From the NCBI GenBank assembly GCA_946184195.1, contig CAMHEP010000007.1, positions 1 through 22,340 on the forward strand: a DNA stretch of 22,340 nt, written 5' to 3'. Below the pieces are notes generated by a model. It saw nothing but the letters and a program-made list of their open reading frames with translations, did no database searches and had not been told where the DNA came from. A program made the position numbers and the translations under genes. Numbering within the stretch: position 1 is the stretch's first letter; every line of letters starts with the position of its first letter. Of this stretch, positions 8,425 to 14,865 are shown piece after piece. This DNA is from an uncultured Bacteroidales bacterium. GTDB taxonomy: Bacteria > Bacteroidota > Bacteroidia > Bacteroidales > Paludibacteraceae.

Positions 8425-9906
8425 TTATAGAGTGACGCCGGTCTTGAAGATGGCTATCTCGTGGTAGCCGTTCTTCTCGTTGTTCACCTTTTCGCCGTTG
8501 GCCACACGTATCACCAGCTCGGTGAAGCGCTTAGCCACTTCGTCCATCGGTTCACCCTCTGCTATCACACCGGCGTTAAAGTCAATCCATCCGGGTTTCT
8601 TCTCATAGAGTCCCGTATTGGTACTGATTTTCATCGTAGGAACATAGGTTCCGAACGGAGTACCGCGACCGGTCGTGAAAAGCACCATATGGCAACCCGA
8701 CGAGGCTAAGGCGGTAGCGGCTACCAAGTCATTACCGGGGGCTGACAACAGGTTCAAACCTTTCACCTGTAAACGCTCACCGTATTCCATCACGCCACGC
8801 ACTTTGGACTTGCCGCATTTCTGCGTACAGCCTAACGCTTTATCTTCCAATGTAGATATACCGCCGGCTTTGTTTCCCGGACTCGGGTTCTCTCCTACCG
8901 GCTCACCGTGACTCAGGAAATAGTCCTTGAAGTCGTTGATGAGTTTCACCGTCTGGTCGAAGAGTTGTTTGTTCTCGCAACGGTCCATGAGGATGGTCTC
9001 TGCGCCGAACATCTCCGGTACCTCGGTGAGGACGGTTGTACCGCCTTGAGCCACCAGATAGTCGGACAGCATACCCAGCAACGGGTTAGCAGTGATTCCG
9101 GAGAATCCGTCCGAACCACCGCATTTCAGACCGACGCGCAATTCGCTCAGGGGCACTTCCACACGCTCGTCTTCCTGCGTCTTCTTGTATAGTTCACGCA
9201 GGATGGGCATGCAGTATTCAACCTCGTCGCCTTGAATCTTCTGGCTCACCACAAATTTAACACGCTCGTGGTCATAGTCGCCACAGAACTGCTCAAACAC
9301 ATCCGGCTGGTTGTTTTCGCAACCCAATCCCACTACCAATATCGCACCGGCATTGGGATGGTGTACCATATCGCGCAGAATCTTCTTGGTGTTCTCATGG
9401 TCGCCGCCTAACTGCGAACAGCCATAGTTGTGGATGAAGGCATGGATATCGTCCGAACCCGTCTCTTGGCGCAAACGTTCCTCCAGTTTCTTGATGATAC
9501 CGTTCACGCAACCAACGGTCGGGATAATCCACACTTCGTTGCGGATACCCACTTGACCATCCTTGCGGCGGTAGCCCATGAAGGTACGTTTCTCGTCGGG
9601 GATATTAAGTACAACCTCTTTAGGGTGATACTCATATTCCAGCAAACCGGCGAGGTTGGTCTTGATATTATTCTCATTCATCCAACTGCCGGCTTTCTTA
9701 GCTTCGCGGGCATGACCGATAGGAAAACCGTATTTAATAACGTTCTCTCCTTCAGCGATATCCGCGATGGCTATCTTGTGACCGGCAGGAACGTTCTCCA
9801 AAACAGTAATCTGCTTACCGTCCACTTCTATAACGGCACCTGCCGACTGCGGCTGTATAGCTACAACCACATTGTCGGCAGGATTGATTTTCAAGACATT
9901 AATCAT
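8425..9906 (-). CDS. uxaA: Altronate dehydratase UxaA
   Basis: UxaA removes water from D-altronate to give 2-keto-3-deoxygluconate in galacturonate (pectin) breakdown. The 493 residues carry both expected parts: an N-terminal SAF domain (about 1-95, with NVPAGHKIAIADI near 38-50) and a large catalytic domain. The latter contains GYRRKDGQVGIRNEVWIIPTV in two pieces near 111-131, the cysteine-containing HNYGCSQLG, GLGCENNQP, LKCGGSDGFSG and PGNDLVAATALASSGC. It lies 32 bases after uxaB, the enzyme that makes its substrate, so the pair is metabolically coherent. Other steps (UxaC, KdgK, KDPG aldolase) are not in the window. Confidence 0.96.
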   Translation of the reverse strand: MINVLKINPADNVVVAIQPQSAGAVIEVDGKQITVLENVPAGHKIAIADIAEGENVIKYGFPIGHAREAKKAGSWMNENNIKTNLAGLLEYEYHPKEVVLNIPDEKRTFMGYRRKDGQVGIRNEVWIIPTVGCVNGIIKKLEERLRQETGSDDIHAFIHNYGCSQLGGDHENTKKILRDMVHHPNAGAILVVGLGCENNQPDVFEQFCGDYDHERVKFVVSQKIQGDEVEYCMPILRELYKKTQEDERVEVPLSELRVGLKCGGSDGFSGITANPLLGMLSDYLVAQGGTTVLTEVPEMFGAETILMDRCENKQLFDQTVKLINDFKDYFLSHGEPVGENPSPGNKAGGISTLEDKALGCTQKCGKSKVRGVMEYGERLQVKGLNLLSAPGNDLVAATALASSGCHMVLFTTGRGTPFGTYVPTMKISTNTGLYEKKPGWIDFNAGVIAEGEPMDEVAKRFTELVIRVANGEKVNNEKNGYHEIAIFKTGVTL

Positions 9907-9938
9907 AATTATTTCGATTGTTGATCTGTCGAGGTTTT

Positions 9939-11471
9939 TTAGAACAGGCTTTTGATTTTTGCCATCACATCGGACACCTTATCCACTGCGAGCATAGCCT
10001 GAACGGTAGGAAGCATGCCGATAGCCTCAATCGAATTGAGGTACAGTTCTACAAGGTCGGTGAGGCCGGGAATCTTATTGAGGTCCTCTTTGCTCTCCTT
10101 CCAGATTACGTCGGTAGCGCCGAGCACGCCTTCAGCCACCTTGCGTGTGTCGCCGGTAGCCCAAAGTTCCTTCAAGAGGTCCATAATCTCTTGGGCGTCG
10201 TTCGGCTGAATCGGGGCACCGTCCTCGCGGACACCACCCTTGTAGTACTCAATGATAGCCGCCAGACCGAGCACTAATCCCTTGGGCAGCTCGCCCTTGC
10301 GCTCCAGATAGGTCTTCAATCCGGGCAGGTCGCGTGTCTCGAATTTCGGGAACGAGTTGAGCATGATACTCGTCACCTGATGGTCTACATACGGGTTGTT
10401 GAAACGCTCCAGCACACTCTCGCCGTATGCTTTCAGCTCGTCTTTCGGCAGGTTCAGTGTCTCCAGCAACTCGTCGAACATCACTTTGTGGATATATTTA
10501 CCCAGTACCTCGTGGTTGCAGGCATCGCGAACAATGTTCACTCCGCTCAGGTAAGTAACAGGGCTGAGCACGGTGTGAGGACCATTCAGCAAGGTCACTT
10601 TGCGCTCGTGGTAAGGCTTCTCGCTCTCGGCGATGAGCACATTCAGACCTGCCTTATCGGCGGGGAACTCGGCACGCAAATCTTCGATAGACATATTCTC
10701 CGGTTTCTCGATAACCCAGAGGTGGAAAATCTCGGCTTGAACAACCAGGTTGTCTGCATAGCCCACTTTCTCCTGAATAGCTGCGATATCCTTGCGGGGG
10801 AAGCCCGGAACGATACGGTCTACCAGCGTTGCGCAAACGTAGTTGTATTTCTCAAACCACTCCTTGAAGCCCTCGTAATCTGCACCCATATCTTCTTTCC
10901 AAAGTTCGATATATTTGCGGATGCAATCTTTCAGGTGGTGTCCGTTCAGGAATATCAGCTCGCACGGCATCAGGATAAGTCCCTTGGACGGGCAGCCGTT
11001 GAAGGTCTTATAACGACGGAAAAGCAACTGAACCAACTTGCCGGGATAACTGCTGGCAGGAGCGTCTGAAAATTTGCAGTTCGGGTCGAAGGTGATACCT
11101 GCCTCAGTGGTGTTCGAGATGACGAAACGAATCTCCGGCTGGTCTGCCAAGGCCATGAAGGCAGCGTTCTGGCTGTATGGATTCAACGCACGGCTAATCA
11201 CGTCGATACGCTCCAAACTGTTTACAGCCTCGCCGTTCAAACGACCTTGCAGGTTAACATGGTACAAGCAGTCTTGACCATTCAGCCAGTCTACCATACC
11301 CTTGTCTATCGGTTGAACTACCACCACTGAACCGTTGAAGTTAGTCTTGGCGTCCATGTTCCAGATAATCCAGTCAACAAAGGCACGCAGGAAGTTTCCC
11401 TCACCAAATTGAATGATACGCTCCGGCATTACGCTCTTGGGAGCTGTCAGCTTGTTTAATGCTTTCTTCAT
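9939..11471 (-). CDS. uxaB: Tagaturonate reductase (altronate oxidoreductase) UxaB
   Basis: UxaB reduces D-tagaturonate to D-altronate with NADH in galacturonate catabolism. The 510-residue chain belongs to the mannitol dehydrogenase-type long-chain reductases. The N-terminal nucleotide-binding segment IIQFGEGNFLRAFVDW is at 19-34, VISNTTEAGI follows the second part of the fold, and LMPCELIFLNGHHLK is typical of the uronate-specific members. The C-terminal domain carries KVTLLNGPHTVLSP and the family's downstream helices. It is the first gene of the series; a consensus promoter lies 74-105 bases upstream. UxuB (fructuronate reductase) is a related alternative, but neighbouring uxaA and the lengths favour UxaB. 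Confidence 0.94.
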   Translation of the reverse strand: MKKALNKLTAPKSVMPERIIQFGEGNFLRAFVDWIIWNMDAKTNFNGSVVVVQPIDKGMVDWLNGQDCLYHVNLQGRLNGEAVNSLERIDVISRALNPYSQNAAFMALADQPEIRFVISNTTEAGITFDPNCKFSDAPASSYPGKLVQLLFRRYKTFNGCPSKGLILMPCELIFLNGHHLKDCIRKYIELWKEDMGADYEGFKEWFEKYNYVCATLVDRIVPGFPRKDIAAIQEKVGYADNLVVQAEIFHLWVIEKPENMSIEDLRAEFPADKAGLNVLIAESEKPYHERKVTLLNGPHTVLSPVTYLSGVNIVRDACNHEVLGKYIHKVMFDELLETLNLPKDELKAYGESVLERFNNPYVDHQVTSIMLNSFPKFETRDLPGLKTYLERKGELPKGLVLGLAAIIEYYKGGVREDGAPIQPNDAQEIMDLLKELWATGDTRKVAEGVLGATDVIWKESKEDLNKIPGLTDLVELYLNSIEAIGMLPTVQAMLAVDKVSDVMAKIKSLF

Positions 11472-11516
11472 AATTGTAGATGTTTTTATTGAGTTTTCTT
11501 TTGTGTTCTGTTTTTC

Positions 11517-11524
11517 ACACGTGT
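11517..11524. promoter_or_regulatory. Palindrome ACACGTGT in the uxaB leader, possible operator
   Basis: A perfect 8-base palindrome lies between the inferred uxaB transcription start (about 11538) and its start codon. Hexuronate genes are usually under a GntR- or LacI-type repressor, so an operator here would act as a roadblock. The site is short and the regulator is not in the window. Confidence 0.25.
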
Positions 11525-11544
11525 ACTTTTTCAGCGAATGTGTG

Positions 11545-11576
11545 CAAAGTTACCATTTTTTTTGCATTTCTGCAAA
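11545..11576 (-). promoter_or_regulatory. Promoter of the uxaB-uxaA-comF-nadB series
   Basis: On the minus strand TTTG (11573-11576), a 20-base spacer and TAACTTTG (11545-11552) match the Bacteroidetes consensus. The start would be near 11538, leaving a leader of about 67 bases before uxaB. No further promoter of this form was found in the gaps before uxaA, comF or nadB, which supports one transcript. Confidence 0.8.
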
Positions 11577-11592
11577 TATATTTGTACCTTTG
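11561..11592 (+). promoter_or_regulatory. Promoter of ychF
   Basis: TTTG (11561-11564), a 20-base spacer and TACCTTTG (11585-11592) match the consensus exactly. Transcription would start near 11599, about 22 bases before the ychF ATG at 11621. The -33 box lies inside the promoter of the opposite-strand uxaB series. Confidence 0.84.
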
Positions 11593-11620
11593 CACAAATT
11601 TTGTCAAAATATCTACACTT

Positions 11621-12727
11621 ATGAGTCTTCAATGCGGTATAGTCGGACTGCCCAATGTCGGCAAATCCACCCTTTTTAATTGTCTCAGTTCTGCCAAAGC
11701 ACAATCGGCGAATTTCCCCTTCTGCACCATAGAACCCAATGTCGGTGTCATCACCGTTCCCGATGAGCGGCTTATCAAACTCGGTGAACTGTGTCAGCCC
11801 GAGCGTGGTGTCATACCTACCACCGTTGAAATCGTGGATATTGCAGGACTCGTCAAGGGAGCGAGTCGGGGTGAAGGACTGGGAAATAAATTCTTGGCAA
11901 ACATACGCGAAACGGATGCTATCATCCACGTACTACGTTGTTTCGACGACGATAATGTCGTCCATGTGGACGGTTCTGTCGACCCTGTGCGAGACAAAGA
12001 TATTATCGACGCAGAACTCCAGCTCAAGGACCTTGAGACAGTCGAAGCACGCATCCAGAAAACAGAAAAACAGGCTAAAGCCGGAGGCGATAAGCAAGCC
12101 AAACTCCTATTAGATATATTAATAAGGTATCGCGAGGCGCTCTCTGCCGGCAAATCTGCCCGCACCGTAGAACTGCAAAACAAAGAGGAACAAGCCGCAG
12201 CACACGACCTCTTCCTGCTCACGAACAAACCCGTCATGTATGTCTGCAATGTGGATGATGCTTCGGCTGTCAACGGAAACGCCTATGTGGACGCTGTACG
12301 TGCTGCCGTGAAGGATGAGAATGCACAAGTGCTCGTTTTAGCTGCTAAGACCGAAGCGGAAATAGCCGAACTCGACACCTATGAGGAGCGGCAGATGTTC
12401 CTCGAGGAAATGGGACTCAAGGAGTCCGGCGTCAATCGGCTCATCAAGGCAGCATACGCTCTGCTCAACCTCCGCACTTTCCTCACCGCCGGTAGCGACG
12501 AGGTCCGTGCATGGACATTCCGCGAAGGGATGAAAGCACCGCAGTGCGCCGGAGTCATACATACCGATTTCGAACGCGGATTCATCCGCGCAGAGGTCAT
12601 CAAATACGACGACTATATCGCCTTAGGCGGTGAGGCGGCATGCCGCGCTGCTGGCAAACTCGGCATCGAGGGAAAAGATTACCTCGTTCAGGATGGAGAT
12701 ATCATGCACTTCCTCTTCAACGTTTAG
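11621..12727 (+). CDS. ychF: Redox-regulated ATPase YchF (Obg family)
   Basis: YchF (OLA1 in eukaryotes) is a ribosome-associated P-loop protein of the Obg family that prefers ATP to GTP; it is linked to stress responses. The ATG at 11621 was chosen because MSLQCGIVGLPNVGKSTLFN is the standard N-terminus and gives 368 residues, the usual size. An upstream in-frame ATG at 11480 would place the promoter inside the gene. Visible: G1 loop GLPNVGKS (9-16), NFPFCTIEPNVGVI, the G3 region DIAGLVKGASRGEGLGNKF, a coiled-coil-like central stretch rich in Lys, Glu and Gln, the altered G4 region near MYVCNVDDAS, and a C-terminal TGS domain with FREGMKAPQCAGVIHTDFE and KYDDYIALGG. The exchanger gene follows on the same strand. 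Confidence 0.97.
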   Translation: MSLQCGIVGLPNVGKSTLFNCLSSAKAQSANFPFCTIEPNVGVITVPDERLIKLGELCQPERGVIPTTVEIVDIAGLVKGASRGEGLGNKFLANIRETDAIIHVLRCFDDDNVVHVDGSVDPVRDKDIIDAELQLKDLETVEARIQKTEKQAKAGGDKQAKLLLDILIRYREALSAGKSARTVELQNKEEQAAAHDLFLLTNKPVMYVCNVDDASAVNGNAYVDAVRAAVKDENAQVLVLAAKTEAEIAELDTYEERQMFLEEMGLKESGVNRLIKAAYALLNLRTFLTAGSDEVRAWTFREGMKAPQCAGVIHTDFERGFIRAEVIKYDDYIALGGEAACRAAGKLGIEGKDYLVQDGDIMHFLFNV

Positions 12728-12747
12728 TCCCCAATTAAACCCGGAAC

Positions 12748-12784
12748 AAACGTAACATAAACGTAACATAAACGTAACATAAAC
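12748..12784. repeat. Tandem repeat, 11-bp unit, three copies plus partial
   Basis: The unit AAACGTAACAT is repeated exactly at 12748-12758, 12759-12769 and 12770-12780, followed by four bases of a fourth copy. It lies in the 107-base gap between ychF and the exchanger gene. The unit length is about one turn of DNA. No promoter of the window's usual form and no terminator was seen in this gap. Confidence 0.92.
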
Positions 12785-12834
12785 TCGCCAAACAGGAGCT
12801 ACTGAGTGGCTATCTTAACCCCACCAAAAAGCAT

Positions 12835-13830
12835 ATGGAAAACTTTTTATTAAATAATATATGGCTGGCAGCTCTACTCATCGTGGTAGGTTTTGTCCTG
12901 CTCGTGTACGGAGCCGACTGGTTGGTCGAAGGCGCAGCGGCAGTGGCTAAACGTTTCGGTATCACCGACCTCGTGATTGGTCTGACCGTCGTGGCATTCG
13001 GTACCTCAATGCCGGAGTTTGTGGTGAACATGGTGTCACTGGTTAACAACTCTACCGACTTAGCCATCACCAACGTGCTGGGGAGTAATATCATCAATAC
13101 GTTGGTTATCTTAGGTCTGACGGCATTGGTCTACCCTATCGCGTCTCAGAAGCGGTCACGAGATTTCGACATTCCCATGTCTATCATTGCAGGTATCCTC
13201 GTCTTCGCTGCTGTCACCATTGAATCCCCCTTTGGTGAAGAGTGCCGAGGTATCAGCCGTATGGGCGGAGTGATTTTACTGCTTCTCTTTGTATACTTCA
13301 TCTACAACACTTTCCGTCATGCTAAGGACCACCCCGATGAGGGACCAAGTGACAAAGTACAATATACAAAGGAGATTTCGGTTCTGCAGGCGATAGCACT
13401 CATTTTCATCGGTTTGGCAGGATTGGTCATAGGAGGAGAACTGATTGTGAAGAGTGCAGTCAGTATCGCCACACGTTGTGGTGTGAGTGAAGCGATTATC
13501 GGTCTGACGATTGTGGCGTTGGGCACCTCACTGCCCGAATTGGCGACGTCGGTCATCGCAGCCTTCAAGCACAACAGCGACATCGCCTTGGGAAACGTCA
13601 TCGGCTCGAATATCTTCAATGTGTTCTTTATCTTGGGAACCAGTGCCGTGATACGCCCGTTGCCTGCCTACTCAGGTATTGAAATAGACGCATGGATTGC
13701 TGCTATTGGCAGTATTGTTGTCTGGATGGCAGTAAAGACCAACCATGAGCGTAAGATTCAACGCTGGGCAGGTGCCATCCTCCTTATCATCTATGCCGCA
13801 TACCTCACCTACCGACTGATGATGATTTAA
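12835..13830 (+). CDS. Calcium/sodium antiporter, CaCA family (YrbG/CaxA-like)
   Basis: This is an integral inner-membrane exchanger of the Ca2+:cation antiporter family, which typically exports Ca2+ in return for Na+. In its 331 residues both signature alpha-repeats are present: GLTVVAFGTSMPEF (49-62) with LGSNIINT (82-89), and GLTIVALGTSLPEL (about 222-235) with IGSNIFNV (about 256-263). The acidic residue after each GTS[ML]P coordinates the cation. About ten hydrophobic segments are split by a charged cytoplasmic loop (about 160-185). It probably shares the ychF transcript, because no promoter was found in the 107-base gap, and it ends at a strong terminator. The exact ion set cannot be told from sequence. 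Confidence 0.93.
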   Translation: MENFLLNNIWLAALLIVVGFVLLVYGADWLVEGAAAVAKRFGITDLVIGLTVVAFGTSMPEFVVNMVSLVNNSTDLAITNVLGSNIINTLVILGLTALVYPIASQKRSRDFDIPMSIIAGILVFAAVTIESPFGEECRGISRMGGVILLLLFVYFIYNTFRHAKDHPDEGPSDKVQYTKEISVLQAIALIFIGLAGLVIGGELIVKSAVSIATRCGVSEAIIGLTIVALGTSLPELATSVIAAFKHNSDIALGNVIGSNIFNVFFILGTSAVIRPLPAYSGIEIDAWIAAIGSIVVWMAVKTNHERKIQRWAGAILLIIYAAYLTYRLMMI

Positions 13831-13853
13831 TAATCCGAGAAACGATAAACACA

Positions 13854-13882
13854 GAAAATGCCCGATTAAATCGGGCATTTTC
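13854..13882. terminator. Bidirectional terminator after the exchanger and the surface-protein series
   Basis: GAAAATGCCCGAT (13854-13866), loop TAA and ATCGGGCATTTTC (13870-13882) form a perfect 13-base-pair stem. It is followed by T-rich sequence on both strands. It ends the plus-strand exchanger transcript (24 bases past its stop) and faces the end of the minus-strand series whose last stop is at 13919. Confidence 0.9.
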
Positions 13883-13918
13883 TATTATATTAGGGAATAT
13901 AAATAGTGTACTCAATCG

Positions 13919-14644
13919 CTACTCCGCGCGAATAATACGATGGTGCTGTTGGCTATCGCTTTCGGTATAGATAGCACCCTGATAATAGACCTCCACCTTG
14001 TATAGTTCGCCGGCAGTGAGTGTGGGGGTGATGTCTTGTGTGCTATGCGCTGCAACGGTCTCGTCACTACCTACTTGTGTATCGGTGGCATTATCGAAAA
14101 TCCTCACTGTCATCGCATTATCCTCGGGGTTATCCACCGTTATCTTCCCACCCCGATAGCAGATACCAAACGCACTCGGACCTGCAGGTGCTGCCTGATA
14201 GCAGATGACGAATCGGTCGGAGATAGTGCTATTCCGCTGAGAAGTAGGTATGGTGAACTCGTATGGTGTCATTTCATCAATATGGATGACCGAGTCCAAT
14301 ACAGCATCATAAAGCACGACATCGCCAGTAATAGATGCAAAGTACAACGCGAGATTGGTACTGCTATTGGTCTTCATCACCAAAGAGAGGTTTGTCAGAT
14401 CTTGCTTTTGCACAATCTCGTAGGCAGTTCCTCCATATTCATAATAGAGAGCAATGGGATTAGAGTTCACATTGAACATTGGGGAGCAATCAGCTACACC
14501 TGCATCATAATTGGACGCTTCAACGATAGCAAAATTATGGAAATATACACCATCATCTAAGGTGATATTGACCGCCTTGGTAACAGCAGCAGAAATACTA
14601 ACACTTACCAAGATAGAAAGGATAGATAATATATACTTTTTCAT
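13919..14644 (-). CDS. Secreted protein of unknown function
   Basis: I do not recognise this 241-residue protein. Residues 1-20 or so form a classical signal peptide (MKKYILSILSILVSVSISAA), which is why the ATG at 14644 is preferred to the one three codons upstream (14653). The mature part is rich in Asn, Thr, Asp, Val and Tyr, has no membrane segment, and looks like beta-sandwich material in its second half (GGKITVDNP, VRIFDNATDTQVGS, ELYKVEVYYQGAIY). It has three cysteines outside the signal peptide. It does not end in an obvious type IX secretion tail. It is the last gene of the surface-protein series, 32 bases after a micro-peptide gene, so it is probably an exported partner or cargo of the large proteins. 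Confidence 0.8.
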   Translation of the reverse strand: MKKYILSILSILVSVSISAAVTKAVNITLDDGVYFHNFAIVEASNYDAGVADCSPMFNVNSNPIALYYEYGGTAYEIVQKQDLTNLSLVMKTNSSTNLALYFASITGDVVLYDAVLDSVIHIDEMTPYEFTIPTSQRNSTISDRFVICYQAAPAGPSAFGICYRGGKITVDNPEDNAMTVRIFDNATDTQVGSDETVAAHSTQDITPTLTAGELYKVEVYYQGAIYTESDSQQHHRIIRAE

Positions 14645-14676
14645 ATTGAACATTGATTTTACTTAGTTAAGTTCAT

Positions 14677-14820
14677 TTAATCCCTAAACTGTGATGCCGC
14701 CCATGGATCATTGGGGTCATGTTGCATCTCCTGATTAGAAGCCGGAAGCATGATTAAATCATTCCCTGACAACAATGAAACAACGTCAGCTCGAGGGGTT
14801 TGATAGAATTTCTTTTTCAT
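14677..14820 (-). CDS. MKK-type micro-peptide, 47 residues (peptide 1)
   Basis: A small reading frame with ATG at 14820 and TAA at 14677 fills the gap between two secreted-protein genes. The product begins MKKKFYQTPRADVVSLLSG and ends DPNDPWAASQFRD. Its form (MKK, aromatic, two residues, Pro, then a short hydrophobic stretch and an acidic C-terminal half) matches a second small frame at 19013-19183 in the equivalent place after the other large protein. I recall short MKK-[TY]-x-x-P proteins as common, unnamed annotations in Bacteroidales. It has no clear signal peptide and no cysteines. The spacing is tight: 45 bases after the large protein's stop and 32 before the next signal-peptide ATG. 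The function is unknown. Confidence 0.65.
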   Translation of the reverse strand: MKKKFYQTPRADVVSLLSGNDLIMLPASNQEMQHDPNDPWAASQFRD

Positions 14821-14865
14821 TGAATCGGTTTCTTGTTCCTTATTATTAATTAAAATATACGTTTC

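Noticed and set aside
10380..11069. Plus-strand frame of 229 codons opposite uxaB
   Set aside because: Antisense to conserved uxaB sequence, with no recognisable domain or start signal.
11480..11620. In-frame N-terminal extension of ychF starting at 11480
   Set aside because: It would contain both promoters, adds hydrophobic residues not found in YchF, and the ATG at 11621 gives the standard N-terminus.
12748..12784. Tandem repeat considered as a CRISPR array
   Set aside because: The units are 11 bases and directly adjacent with no spacers, and no cas gene is present.
14036..14560. Plus-strand frame of 174 codons opposite the secreted protein gene
   Set aside because: The minus-strand gene has a signal peptide, tight spacing with its neighbours and a terminator, while this frame has none of these.
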